Shown here piece after piece: positions 18,134 through 27,297 of a stretch of 64,000 bases of DNA. The stretch comes from Melaminivora sp034675505. Lineage in GTDB: Bacteria; Pseudomonadota; Gammaproteobacteria; Burkholderiales; Burkholderiaceae_C. Below the pieces are notes generated by a model, which saw nothing but the letters and a program-made list of their open reading frames with translations, made no database searches and had not been told where the DNA came from. Each line of letters opens with the position of its first letter. Position 1 is the first letter of the stretch. The DNA is taken from NCBI GenBank assembly GCA_034675505.1, contig JAUCDD010000010.1, positions 1 to 64,000 on the forward strand, in the 5' to 3' direction. A program made the position numbers and the translations under genes.

Positions 18134-19429
18134 ATGGTTCCCCACCTCATCACCGCGCTCACCGGCCCGATCAATGAACTGGAGCAGCGCGTGCTGGACT
18201 CCATGCCGGCCATCGAGCGCTGGTTCCGCCTGGAATGGATGGAGCACACGCCGCCGTTCTACAGCTCGGTGGACATCCGCAACGCCGGCTTCAAGCTCGC
18301 GCCCGTGGACACCAACCTGTTCCCCGGCGGCTGGAACCACCTGACCGACGAGATGCTGCCGCTGGCGGTGCAGGCAGCCATGGCGGCCATCGAGAAAATC
18401 TGCCCAGAGGCGCGCAACCTGCTCATCGTTCCCGAAAACGACACGCGCAACCCCTCCTACCTGGCCAACATCGCGCAGCTGGTGCGCATCTTCAACATGG
18501 CGGGGCTGCACGTGCGCGTGGGCTCCATCGACCCGGACGTCAAGAAGGCCACCGCCATCGCCCTGCCGGACGGCGGCAAACTGGTGCTGGAGCCCGTGCT
18601 GCGCATGAACCAGCGCCTGGGGCTCAAGCATTTCGAGCCATGCACCATCTTGCTGAACAACGACCTGTCGGCCGGCGCCCCGGGCATCCTGGAGGACCTG
18701 CACGGGCAGTACCTGCTGCCGCCCCTGCACGCCGGCTGGAGCGTGCGCAGGAAGAGCCGCCACTTCCAGTGCTACGAGGAAGTGGCCAAGCGCTTTGGCA
18801 AGATGCTGGGCATAGACCCGTGGCTGGTGAACCCGCTGTTTGCGCGCGCGCAGGACGTGGATTTCCACGCCGGCACCGGCCTGGACGGCCTGCGCAGCGC
18901 CGTGGACGCCACGCTGACGCGGGTGCGGCGCAAGTACAAGGAATACGGCATCAACGAAAAGCCGTTCGTCATCGTCAAGGCCGACAACGGCACCCTGGGC
19001 ATGGGCGTCATGACGGTGCGCGATGCGCGCGAGCTGGACGACCTGAGCCAGAAGGCGAGGAGCAAGATGGCCGCCAGCAAGGATGGCCAGCCGGTCCATG
19101 ACGTGCTCGTTCAGGAAGGCGTGCTGACCCAGGAGCGCACGCACCAGGCCGTGGCCGAGCCCGTGGTGTACATGATGGACCGCTACGTGGTCGGGGGCTT
19201 CTATCGCATGCACGCCGAGCGCGGCAGCGATGAAAACCTGAACGCCCCGGGCGCGAGCTTCGTGCCGCTGGCATTCCAGCACGGCACACAGCTGCCGCAG
19301 CCCGGCGCGCGGCCGGGCGCCAGCGCCCCCAACCGCTTCTACATGTACGGCGTGGTGGCGCGCCTGGCGATGCTGGCCGCCAGCTACGAGCTGGAAGCCA
19401 CCGACCCGCAGGCCGAGGTCTATGACTGA
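18134..19429 (+). CDS. gshA: Glutamate-cysteine ligase (proteobacterial type, not E. coli GshA-like)
   Basis: A 431-aa enzyme for the first step of glutathione synthesis. It matches the betaproteobacterial/acidithiobacilli form of GshA rather than the enterobacterial one, judged from blocks such as VDIRNAGFKLAPVDTNLFPG and FVIVKADNGTLGMGVMTV. The start at 18134 (MVPHLITALTGPINELE) is preferred; the frame is open to 18104. It overlaps kup by eight bases, implying translational coupling. Family assignment is from remembered conservation. Confidence 0.88.
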   Translation: MVPHLITALTGPINELEQRVLDSMPAIERWFRLEWMEHTPPFYSSVDIRNAGFKLAPVDTNLFPGGWNHLTDEMLPLAVQAAMAAIEKICPEARNLLIVPENDTRNPSYLANIAQLVRIFNMAGLHVRVGSIDPDVKKATAIALPDGGKLVLEPVLRMNQRLGLKHFEPCTILLNNDLSAGAPGILEDLHGQYLLPPLHAGWSVRRKSRHFQCYEEVAKRFGKMLGIDPWLVNPLFARAQDVDFHAGTGLDGLRSAVDATLTRVRRKYKEYGINEKPFVIVKADNGTLGMGVMTVRDARELDDLSQKARSKMAASKDGQPVHDVLVQEGVLTQERTHQAVAEPVVYMMDRYVVGGFYRMHAERGSDENLNAPGASFVPLAFQHGTQLPQPGARPGASAPNRFYMYGVVARLAMLAASYELEATDPQAEVYD

Positions 19430-21323
19430 CCGCCCGCCAGGCGCCGCCACCGTGTCAACCAGCAAATCCTCCCTGCAGGCGCTCACCCTGGGCGCCATCG
19501 GCGTCGTCTATGGCGACATCGGCACCAGCGTGCTGTACACCTTGAAGGAGGTGTTCGGCTCCGGCCACGTGCCGTTCACGCCCGCCAACATCTATGGCGT
19601 GCTGTCCATCGTGTTCTGGACGCTCACCATCATCGTCTCGCTCAAGTACGTCACCCTGGTGCTGCGCGCCGACAACGAGGGCGAGGGCGGGCTGGTGGCG
19701 ATGCTGGCGCTGGCCTCGCGCTCGGTCAAGGACAAGGCGCCGGCGCTGCGCAAGTGGATGCTGCTGATCGGCATCTTCGGCGCCTGCCTGTTCTATGGCG
19801 ACGGCGTGATCACCCCGGCCATCACGGTGCTGTCGGCCGTCGAGGGGCTGGACGTGGTCTCGCCGGCCTTCCGGCGATCGGTCATCCCGCTCACCCTGGC
19901 CATCCTGCTGGGCCTGTTCCTGGTGCAAAAGCACGGCACGGCCGGCATCGGCAAGTTCTTCGGCCCCATCATGGTGCTGTGGTTCATCGCCATCGCCGCC
20001 CTGGGCGCGTACCACATCGCCAGCCACCCCGAGATCCTGGCAGCGCTCAGCCCGCACCACGCGCTGCGCTTCATCTGGCAGCACCCGGGCATCAGCTTCA
20101 TCATCCTGGGCGCGGTGGTGCTGTGCGTGACCGGCGGCGAGGCCCTGTACGCCGACATGGGCCACTTCGGCCGCCAGCCGATCCGCATCGCCTGGTTCTC
20201 CATCGTCATGCCGGCGCTGACGCTGAACTACTTCGGCCAGGGCGCGTTGCTGCTGTCCAACCCCGAGGCGGTGAAGAACCCGTTCTTCATGATGGCGCCC
20301 GAGTGGCTGACGCTGCCGCTGGTCGGCCTGGCCACGGTGGCGGCGGTGATCGCCTCGCAGGCGCTCATCTCCGGCGCCTTCAGCGTGACCAAGCAGGTCA
20401 TCCAGCTGGGCTATCTGCCGCGCCTGCAGATCTGCCACACCAGCACGCGCGACACCGGGCAGATCTACCTGCCGTTCGTCAACTGGAGCCTGTTCGTGAT
20501 GATCGTGCTGGCGGTGGTGCTGTTTCGCTCCTCCAGCAACCTGGCGGCGGCCTACGGCATCGCGGTGACGCTGGACATGACCATCACCACCGTGCTGACC
20601 TTCTTCGTGGTGCGCTACGGCTGGGGCTACCCGCTAGCGCTGGCCGCGGCGGCCACCGGCTTCTTCCTGGTGATCGACCTGGCGTTCTTCAGCTCCAACC
20701 TGCTCAAGCTGCTGGACGGCGGCTGGTTCCCGCTGCTGATCGGTGGCGCGGCGTTCATCCTCATGACCACCTGGAAGGATGGGCGCGACCTGCTCACGCA
20801 GAACCTGCGCGAGGACGCCATCGAGCTGAAGTCGTTCCTGGACGCGGTGTTTGTCAACCCGCCCGTGCGCGTGGCCGGCACGGCAGTGTTCCTGGCGGCC
20901 CAGCCCGGCATGGTGCCCAACGCGCTGATGCACAACCTCAAGCACAACAAGGTGCTGCACGAGCGCAACCTGTTCGTCACCGTGCGCAGCCACGAGGTGC
21001 CCTGGATCGGCATGGACCGGCGCCTGGAGATCGAGCCGCTGGGGCGCGACTGCTGGCAGATCGTCGTCCACTACGGCTTCAAGAACGACCCCGACCTGCC
21101 CAAGGCGCTGGGGCTGCTGAAGACCCGCAACATCGACCTGCAGGCCATGACGACCAGCTACTTCCTGTCGCGCGACATCGTCACGCCCACCCTGGGCTCG
21201 GGCCTGGCGCCGTGGCGCGAAAAGCTGTTCGCCCACATGCACCACAGCGCCACGGCGGCGGCCGAGTTCCTGAACCTGCCCAGCAATGCCGTGGTGGAGC
21301 TGGGCTCAGTCGTGGAGATCTGA
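19422..21323 (+). CDS. kup: Low-affinity potassium transport protein Kup
   Basis: A 633-aa KUP/HAK/KT family K+:H+ symporter. The N-terminal family signature LGAIGVVYGDIGTSVLYT begins near residue 22. Blocks such as ALYADMGHFG and VFFRSS-like LFRSSSNLAAAYG follow. About twelve membrane segments occupy the first ~430 residues, followed by a cytoplasmic C-terminus. It overlaps gshA by eight bases and converges on fliR, with only 20 bp between stop codons. Confidence 0.96.
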   Translation: MTDRPPGAATVSTSKSSLQALTLGAIGVVYGDIGTSVLYTLKEVFGSGHVPFTPANIYGVLSIVFWTLTIIVSLKYVTLVLRADNEGEGGLVAMLALASRSVKDKAPALRKWMLLIGIFGACLFYGDGVITPAITVLSAVEGLDVVSPAFRRSVIPLTLAILLGLFLVQKHGTAGIGKFFGPIMVLWFIAIAALGAYHIASHPEILAALSPHHALRFIWQHPGISFIILGAVVLCVTGGEALYADMGHFGRQPIRIAWFSIVMPALTLNYFGQGALLLSNPEAVKNPFFMMAPEWLTLPLVGLATVAAVIASQALISGAFSVTKQVIQLGYLPRLQICHTSTRDTGQIYLPFVNWSLFVMIVLAVVLFRSSSNLAAAYGIAVTLDMTITTVLTFFVVRYGWGYPLALAAAATGFFLVIDLAFFSSNLLKLLDGGWFPLLIGGAAFILMTTWKDGRDLLTQNLREDAIELKSFLDAVFVNPPVRVAGTAVFLAAQPGMVPNALMHNLKHNKVLHERNLFVTVRSHEVPWIGMDRRLEIEPLGRDCWQIVVHYGFKNDPDLPKALGLLKTRNIDLQAMTTSYFLSRDIVTPTLGSGLAPWREKLFAHMHHSATAAAEFLNLPSNAVVELGSVVEI

Positions 21324-21343
21324 AGCCGGCCCGGCCAGCCGCT

Positions 21344-22111
21344 TCAAGCCGGCATGAACAGCGCAATGGCCTGCTGCAGCAGCACCAGCATGGGCTGCTC
21401 CAGCGTGGGCAGGGTGGCGGCAATGCCCAGCAGCCCCACCGTGAGCGTCACCGGAAAGCCCACGGCATAGATGTTCATCTGCGGCGCCACGCGCGAGATG
21501 ATGCCCATGGTCAGGTTCACGAACAGCAGCAGCGCCACCATGGGCAGGGCAATCCACAAGGCGCTTGCAAACAGCGAAGCGCCCAGCTCGTGCAGCCGCA
21601 TCCGGCCCACGGCCTGCAGCCAGTGCCCCTGCACCGGGAAGCTCTCAAAACTCTTGACCACCGCCATCAGCACCATCAGGTGGCCGTTGATGACCACGAA
21701 CAGCAAAAGCGCCAGGTTGCCGAAGAAGCGCGCCACGGCGCTTACCTGCGCGTTGCTGGCCGGGTCGAAGAAGGAAGCGAAGTTCAGCCCCATCTGCAGC
21801 CCGATGACCTCGCCGGCCAGCTCCACCGAGGCGAACACCAGCCGCACGGCGAAGCCGATGGCAACGCCCACGCCGACCTGCTGCACCACCGCGCCCAACG
21901 CCTCGCGGCCATTGACGTCGATGACCGGCTGCTCGGGCAGCGCGGCCTGTGCGCAGACGGCGATCAGGAAGGCCAGGCCGATGCGCGTGCGCGTGGGGAT
22001 GGCGCGCATGGAAAACACCGGCGCCACCGAAAACAGCGCCAGCACGCGCAAGAACGGCCACAGCACCGGCGACAGCCAGGCCATGAGCTGGGCTTCGGAG
22101 AAGGTGATCAA
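21344..22111 (-). CDS. fliR: Flagellar export apparatus protein FliR
   Basis: A 255-aa membrane protein of the type III export gate (FliP-FliQ-FliR core). It has about six hydrophobic segments and the family-typical VFSMRAIPTRTRIGLAF near the N-terminus and GLQMGLNFASFFDP in the middle. It is the last gene of the minus-strand fliL-to-fliR run, 15 bp after fliQ. Confidence 0.95.
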   Translation of the reverse strand: MITFSEAQLMAWLSPVLWPFLRVLALFSVAPVFSMRAIPTRTRIGLAFLIAVCAQAALPEQPVIDVNGREALGAVVQQVGVGVAIGFAVRLVFASVELAGEVIGLQMGLNFASFFDPASNAQVSAVARFFGNLALLLFVVINGHLMVLMAVVKSFESFPVQGHWLQAVGRMRLHELGASLFASALWIALPMVALLLFVNLTMGIISRVAPQMNIYAVGFPVTLTVGLLGIAATLPTLEQPMLVLLQQAIALFMPA

Positions 22112-22126
22112 GGAGCGGCCGCCGCG

Positions 22127-22396
22127 TCAGCCGACGACGCCGGGGATGGCCTCGATGGTGCGGCGCAGGAAATCGACCAGCGTGCCGATCATCCAGGGCC
22201 CGGCGACGGCGAACACCAGCACGGCGGCGATCAGCTTGGGCACGAACGCCAGCGTGGCCTCGTGGATCTGGGTCACGGCCTGGAAGATGCTCACCAGCAG
22301 CCCCACGGCCATCACCACGCCCAGCACCGGCATGGCGATCATCAACAGCAGCGTGAGCGCATCGCGGCCCATGGTCAGCACGAACTGGGAGGTCAT
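22127..22396 (-). CDS. fliQ: Flagellar export apparatus protein FliQ
   Basis: An 89-aa protein with two membrane helices, the normal FliQ size. The family block VGLLVSIFQAVTQIHEATLAFVPK is represented by LVSIFQAVTQIHE. It lies 13 bp behind fliP and 15 bp before fliR. Confidence 0.96.
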   Translation of the reverse strand: MTSQFVLTMGRDALTLLLMIAMPVLGVVMAVGLLVSIFQAVTQIHEATLAFVPKLIAAVLVFAVAGPWMIGTLVDFLRRTIEAIPGVVG

Positions 22397-22409
22397 GCGG
22401 CGTTCCCTT

Positions 22410-23192
22410 TCAAGGTGAGAAGCTGGCCGCCAGCGAGCCGATCAACAGGTTCCAGCCATCGGCCAGCACGAACAGCATCAGCTTGAACGGCAGCGCCACC
22501 AGCACCGGCGACAGCATCATCATGCCCAGCGACATCAGCACGCTGGAGACGATCATGTCGATGATCAGGAACGGGATGAAGACCATGAAGCCGATCTGGA
22601 ACGCCGTCTTGAGCTCGCTGGTGACGAAAGCCGGCACCAGCACGCGCATCGGCGCGGTCTCGGCGGTGGCGCCGGCGTCCAGCCGGGCCAGTCGGGCGAA
22701 CAGCGCAAAGTCCGACTGGCGCGTCTGGCGCAGCATGAAGCCGCGCATCGGCGCCTCGGCCTTCTGCACCGCCTGCTCGAACGTGATCTGGTTGGCGGTG
22801 TAGGGCACGTAGGCCTCCTGGTACACCCTGTCCAGGGTCGGGCCCATGACGAACAGCGTGAGGAACAGCGACAGGCCGATGATGACCTGGTTGGGCGGCG
22901 CGGACTGCGTGCCGATGGCCTGGCGCAGGAGCGACAGCACGATCACGATGCGCGTGAAGCCGGTCATCATCAAAAGCACCGCCGGCAAGAACGACAGCGC
23001 GGTGAAGAACAGCAGCGTCTGGATGGGCACCGAGTAGCTGGTGCCGCCCGGCCCGGCGCCGATCACCAGCGGCAGCGTGCCCGCCGCGCCCGGCGCCGCC
23101 TGCGCCCAGGCCGGCTGGGCTGCCAGCATCAGCAGCAACGCCGCCGCGCCCGCCGCCAGGGCGGCAGCGGGCAGCCGGCGCGGCTCACGCAT
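22410..23192 (-). CDS. fliP: Flagellar export apparatus protein FliP
   Basis: A 260-aa export-gate protein. It has a cleavable-looking signal peptide ending AQPAWAQ at about residue 31, typical of FliP. The conserved segments TGFTRIVIVLSLLRQAIGTQ and PPNQVIIGLSLFLTLFVMGP follow, and it ends LIGSLAASF. The ATG at 23192 overlaps the fliO stop by eight bases; another ATG at 23204 is possible. Confidence 0.95.
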   Translation of the reverse strand: MREPRRLPAAALAAGAAALLLMLAAQPAWAQAAPGAAGTLPLVIGAGPGGTSYSVPIQTLLFFTALSFLPAVLLMMTGFTRIVIVLSLLRQAIGTQSAPPNQVIIGLSLFLTLFVMGPTLDRVYQEAYVPYTANQITFEQAVQKAEAPMRGFMLRQTRQSDFALFARLARLDAGATAETAPMRVLVPAFVTSELKTAFQIGFMVFIPFLIIDMIVSSVLMSLGMMMLSPVLVALPFKLMLFVLADGWNLLIGSLAASFSP

Positions 23193-23523
23193 GGCGCGCC
23201 GCATCGCCGGCCTGCGCGCTGCGGGCCGCCGCCATCTCGCCGGCGAAGCCGTGTGCCTCGCCCTCCTGCGCCAGCACATGCAGGCAGTTGATCTGCTGCG
23301 CCGTCACGCCCAGCACCAGCACGGTGCGCTGGTGCGCCGGGCCGACCTCCACCGTCACCACGCGCTGCTGCGGCCCCACGGCCACGGTGGACAGCACGCG
23401 CGCCGCCGCGCCGGCGCCGCCCGGCTGCAGGCCGAGCTGGCGCGCCTGCAGCCGCCGGATCAGCCAGGGCAGCGCCGCCAGCGCCGCCACGAACAGCACC
23501 ACCAGCGCCAGTGTCTGTGCCAT
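23185..23523 (-). CDS. fliO: Flagellar biosynthesis protein FliO
   Basis: A 112-aa protein with one N-terminal membrane helix (LALVVLFVAALAALPW) followed by the small cytoplasmic FliO/MopB domain (TVAVGPQQRVVTVEVG, LVLGVTAQQINCLH). It assists FliP assembly. The ATG at 23523 gives the normal short N-terminus; a GTG at 23553 overlapping the fliN stop would add ten residues. Downstream it overlaps fliP. Confidence 0.9.
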   Translation of the reverse strand: MAQTLALVVLFVAALAALPWLIRRLQARQLGLQPGGAGAAARVLSTVAVGPQQRVVTVEVGPAHQRTVLVLGVTAQQINCLHVLAQEGEAHGFAGEMAAARSAQAGDAARHA

Positions 23524-23545
23524 GCCCACGCCGGGCGCCGCGCCT

Positions 23546-24007
23546 TCAGCCACGGCTGACGCGGCGCAGCCGCTCGGACGGGGTGACCACGTCGGTCAGG
23601 CGGATGCCGAACTTGTCGTTCACCACCACCACCTCGCCCTGGGCGATCAGGTAGCCGTTGACCAGCACGTCCATGGGCTCGCCGGCCAGCGCATCGAGCT
23701 CGACCACCGAGCCCTGGGCCAGCTGCAGGATGTACTTGATCGGCACCTTGGTGCGGCCCAGCTCCACCGACAGCTGCACCGGGATGTCCAGCACCATGTT
23801 GATGTCGTGCACCCCCGCATCCCGGCCCGCGGCGGACGGGCGCAGGGCCTCGCCGGTAAGCGGGCCGCCCTGCTCGGCATCCAGCGTGGTGGCGCCGGCC
23901 GCCGCGTCGGCGCTCTTTTGCTCCTCCAGCGCTTCGGCCCAGCCGGCAAAAGGGTCGTCGGCCGCGCCGTCTGCGGGCGGCAGGTCGCTCGGGTCGTCAG
24001 TTGACAT
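23546..24007 (-). CDS. fliN: Flagellar motor switch protein FliN
   Basis: A 153-aa C-ring protein. The first ~70 residues are acidic and variable. The C-terminal SpoA domain has LDIPVQLSVELGRTKVPI, GSVVELDALAGEP and NDKFGIRLTDV. The start at 24007 follows GGGAGAAAAG and overlaps the fliM stop by 11 bases, which implies coupling of the two switch proteins. Confidence 0.96.
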   Translation of the reverse strand: MSTDDPSDLPPADGAADDPFAGWAEALEEQKSADAAAGATTLDAEQGGPLTGEALRPSAAGRDAGVHDINMVLDIPVQLSVELGRTKVPIKYILQLAQGSVVELDALAGEPMDVLVNGYLIAQGEVVVVNDKFGIRLTDVVTPSERLRRVSRG

Positions 24008-25001
24008 TCTTTTCTCCCAGCCAGCTGGCGTCCGCATTGCGCAGGCATTCCTCGATGCGGATCGCGTACTTGGCGTTGTGCGTGCCGTACTGGCACTCGA
24101 ACAGCGGCACGCCGCCGATGGAGGCGCGGATGCGCGGCTCGCGGTCGAGCTCGATGAAGTCGCCCGGCTTCATGGCCAGCAGCTGCTCCACGGTGGCGTC
24201 GGCGCGCGCCAGCTCGGCCACCAGCGTGACCTCGGCGGCCTGGATCTCGCGCGTCAGCACCTGCACCCAGCGCCGGTCCACCTCGATGGCGTCGCCCTGG
24301 GTGGCTGAATACAGCACGTCGCGGATCGGCTCCAGCGTGGCGTAGGGCATGCAGATGTGGATGGCGCCAGCCAGGTCGCCGATCTCCAGCTGGAAGGCGG
24401 TGGACACCACGATCTCGCTGGGCGTGGCGATGTTGGCGAACTGCGGCTGCATCTCCGAGCGCTGGTAGCCCAGCTCCAGCGGGTAGATGCCCTGCCAGGC
24501 CTTCTTGTATTCCTCGCAGATGACATCCACCAGCCGGTTGATGACGCGCTGCTCGGTGGCCGAGAAGTCGCGGCCCTCGATGCGCGTCTGGAACTTGCCG
24601 GTGCCGCCGTACAGCGTGTCGATGATGCCGAACACCAGCGAGGGCTCGCACACCACCAGGCCGCTGCCGCGCAGCGGGCGGATGGCGACGATGTTGAAGT
24701 TGGTCGGCACCACCAGCTCGCGCAGGAAGGCGTTGTAGCGCTGCACCGACACGGTGCCGACGGAAATCTCCGGGCTTCGGCGGATCAGGTTGAACAGGCC
24801 GATGCGGAAGTTGCGCGCGAAGCGTTCGTTGACGATCTCCATGGTGGGCATGCGCCCACGCACGATGCGCTCCTGGCTGGAGATGTCGTAGTCGCGTATG
24901 GCGCCCGCCTCGATCTCCTCCTTGACGGTCTTCTGGCTCTCGCCGGTGACGCCCTCCAGCAGGGCATCGACCTCTTCCTGCGACAGAAAAGAATCACTCA
25001 T
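23997..25001 (-). CDS. fliM: Flagellar motor switch protein FliM
   Basis: A 334-aa C-ring protein that binds phospho-CheY. The N-terminal CheY-binding peptide LSQEEVDALL is at residues 6-15. The middle domain has RPLRGSGLVVCEPSLVF. The SpoA domain is at the C-terminus. It lies between fliL (14 bp) and fliN (overlap). Confidence 0.97.
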   Translation of the reverse strand: MSDSFLSQEEVDALLEGVTGESQKTVKEEIEAGAIRDYDISSQERIVRGRMPTMEIVNERFARNFRIGLFNLIRRSPEISVGTVSVQRYNAFLRELVVPTNFNIVAIRPLRGSGLVVCEPSLVFGIIDTLYGGTGKFQTRIEGRDFSATEQRVINRLVDVICEEYKKAWQGIYPLELGYQRSEMQPQFANIATPSEIVVSTAFQLEIGDLAGAIHICMPYATLEPIRDVLYSATQGDAIEVDRRWVQVLTREIQAAEVTLVAELARADATVEQLLAMKPGDFIELDREPRIRASIGGVPLFECQYGTHNAKYAIRIEECLRNADASWLGEKNVN

Positions 25002-25015
25002 GGCTCATGTCCCCG

Positions 25016-25600
25016 TCACTGGATGATGAAGCTGGAAAACAGCACCTGGCGCACCGGGTTGTCGTCCACGCGGCGGCGCGGCGGCTCGTCGTCTGCGTCG
25101 TCCTCGTCGTCCTCGCGGCTGGCCTTGCGCTTGCGCGGCTTGGGCACCGTGTAGCCCAGGGGGCGCGAGACCTCGCGGCGCACGTCCACCGCCAGCTTTT
25201 CCTTGCCTTCGCGCGTCAGCAGCTCGTCGGTGCTGCGTTGCGAGACCAGCAGCAGCACGCTGCTCCGGATGCTGGGCATGAAGGCCTTGACCTGCTCGGC
25301 GGTCTTGGCGTCGGCCAGTTCCAGCGTGATGCCGATCTGGGCGAACCGGTCGCCGCCCGGGTCCGCCAGGTTGACCACCATGTTGTCCAGCGGAAGATAG
25401 GTGGGCGGGCCCTTGGGCGCGGCCGGCTGGCTGGTGCGGGCGGGCTTGTCGCCTTCCTCCTCGTCACCGTGCGCGCCGCGCTTGGACAGCACCATCCAGG
25501 CCGCCGCGCCGCCCACCGCCACCAGCAGCAGCACCACGGCCACGATGATGATCAGCTTCTTGCTTTTGGCGGGAGCGGGGGCAGAGGCGGTCTCGGACAC
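25016..25600 (-). CDS. fliL: Flagellar basal body-associated protein FliL
   Basis: A 194-aa single-pass membrane protein that supports stator function. A short N-terminal tail leads to the helix KKLIIIVAVVLLLVAVGG (about 14-31). The periplasmic domain has YLPLDNMVVNLADPGGDRFAQIG split over the expected region. The GTG at 25600 (VSETASAP) gives a normal length. An ATG at 25699 would add 33 unlikely residues. A Lys/Arg-rich insert (RKRKASRED) near the C-terminus is unusual but in frame. Confidence 0.9.
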   Translation of the reverse strand: MSETASAPAPAKSKKLIIIVAVVLLLVAVGGAAAWMVLSKRGAHGDEEEGDKPARTSQPAAPKGPPTYLPLDNMVVNLADPGGDRFAQIGITLELADAKTAEQVKAFMPSIRSSVLLLVSQRSTDELLTREGKEKLAVDVRREVSRPLGYTVPKPRKRKASREDDEDDADDEPPRRRVDDNPVRQVLFSSFIIQ

Positions 25601-25788
25601 GAAGGGTCTTTCTGGCGCCGCGGGCGCGCGAAACAGACAGGCAGGGAGATAGGGGCAGCGCGGCGCCTGCTCGGCCGCCGGCAGCTGCGGTGAAGCCAAT
25701 TATTGGGCCGCGCGGCTGGGCATGATAGCCAGAATAGCTGCCGGAAATACCGCCCTTTCAGGCCCTTGGCGCCCGGCCGGCAGCGGGC

Positions 25789-27297
25789 TCAAACGAAGAT
25801 GTCCACCGCCCGCCCGCCCGCCCCAGTCGCCCCGCCGCGCTGCACGGCCGCCGGGGCGGCGCCGCTGCCCGGCACGCGCACCTGGCCCTGCCGGGGCGCG
25901 GGCGCCTCGTCCCGCTGGCCGTGGCGGCCCTGCCCTGCCGGCAGGTCGCCGGAGTGGCCCACCGTCACCCCGGCCAGCTGCAGGCCCTGGGCGTCCAGCA
26001 GCGCGCGCAGCTCGGCCGTTCCAGCGTCCAGCAGCTGGCGCGCCTGCGCCTCGTCGCTGCGGAACGTGACGTGGGCCTGGTCGCCGGTCAGCGCCACCTG
26101 CACCTGCACCGGCTGGCCGCCCTGGTCCAGGGTCAGCGCGGCGCTGTGCGTCTGCTGGTTCACCCACCAGGCGACGCGCTCGGCCAGCTCGCCCTGGGCG
26201 TCGCCCGCTTGCGCGCCGGCCTGCCCGGCGCCATCGGGGCCGGGCACCAGGCGCTCGGCGGGCTCGCGCAGCCCGCCATCGCCGGCCGCCGCGCCGCCCT
26301 GCAGCCCAGGCCCTGCCGCCCGGTCCTGGTTGCGCGCCGCGCCTGCCGGCTGCGCCATGGCGTCCACGGCCTGGGCCAGGCTGGCCAGTTGCGCGGCCAG
26401 GGCTTCAGGGCCGGCGGGGCGCTCAGGCGCCGGTGTCGGCCCCCCGGCCAGGCCGGGGGCGGCCTGGAGCCGGCCGGCCGGTTGCGGCTCAAGCGCTGCG
26501 CCAGCGGGCGCGGCCGCAGCCGCGGCCGCCAGGGCCGCGCCGGGCGCCGCACTGCCCGCCGCCCGCGCCGCGCCCCAGCCGCCCAGGGCCGCGCCAGGGG
26601 CCGAGGCTGGCAGGCGGCCGCCGCGCGCCATGGCGGGGCGCTGCGGCGCGCCCGGGGCCGCCAGGCTCTCGGCGGCATCGCCCCCCTTGTCGATACGGCC
26701 GGTCTCGGCCACCAGGCCGGCAGGCAGCCAGTGGCCGCGCCCGCCCGCTTCCCCGCCGTCCTGCAGCGGCATGCCGGCTGCCGCTGCGGCGGCAGCAAGG
26801 CCTGCAGGGCCGGCCGGCTGCGCGCCTGCGCTGCCCAGAGGCTCCTGAGCCGCGGCCAAAGCCGCGGGGCGCACGGCAGCCGCAGCATCGGCAGGCGCTG
26901 CGGCGCCGGCCAGGCTGTCCGCCGGCGGGGCCTGGCCTGCCAGCAGCAGCGCCAGCAGCGCCGGATCGAGCACCCCTGCGGGCGCGCCGCCCTCGCCGTC
27001 CTGCGGCTCCTGCGGGGCCGCTCGCATGGTCTGCGCGCCGCCAGCCTGCGGCAGCGCGAGCGCGGCTGCGCCGTCCTCGTCCAGTGCCATAGGCGCCGCG
27101 CCTGCAGCGGCGGTGCCGGCCTGGCCGCCTGGCAGCGCGTCGCCGGCGTCGCCGCCTGGTCCCAACGCGGCCAGCAGCAGGGCAAAGCCGGCGCCCGGCG
27201 CCGCGCCGTCGGCTGCAGCGCCGGCAGCGCCGCGACCGCCGGGGGCGCCAGGCGCCGCAGCGGTGCGGTGGGTCTGGATGGAGTTGGCTTGCGTCAT
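25789..27297 (-). CDS. fliK: Flagellar hook-length control protein FliK
   Basis: A 502-aa secreted ruler protein. The first ~370 residues are Ala/Gly/Pro-rich and of low complexity, as usual. The C-terminal hook-length domain is seen in LTLDQGGQPVQVQVALTGD and ELRALLDAQGLQLAGVTV. It shares an ATGA overlap with the fliJ stop. A gap of 188 bp separates it from fliL; I see no gene there. Confidence 0.92.
   Translation of the reverse strand: MTQANSIQTHRTAAAPGAPGGRGAAGAAADGAAPGAGFALLLAALGPGGDAGDALPGGQAGTAAAGAAPMALDEDGAAALALPQAGGAQTMRAAPQEPQDGEGGAPAGVLDPALLALLLAGQAPPADSLAGAAAPADAAAAVRPAALAAAQEPLGSAGAQPAGPAGLAAAAAAAGMPLQDGGEAGGRGHWLPAGLVAETGRIDKGGDAAESLAAPGAPQRPAMARGGRLPASAPGAALGGWGAARAAGSAAPGAALAAAAAAAPAGAALEPQPAGRLQAAPGLAGGPTPAPERPAGPEALAAQLASLAQAVDAMAQPAGAARNQDRAAGPGLQGGAAAGDGGLREPAERLVPGPDGAGQAGAQAGDAQGELAERVAWWVNQQTHSAALTLDQGGQPVQVQVALTGDQAHVTFRSDEAQARQLLDAGTAELRALLDAQGLQLAGVTVGHSGDLPAGQGRHGQRDEAPAPRQGQVRVPGSGAAPAAVQRGGATGAGGRAVDIFV

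Noticed and set aside
25640..25720. Sigma-54-like site upstream of fliL on the minus strand
   Set aside because: TGGCTTCACCGCAGC has GG and GC with correct spacing, but the flanking consensus (CAC, TTGC) is poor and betaproteobacterial flagellar genes are normally under FlhDC and FliA.
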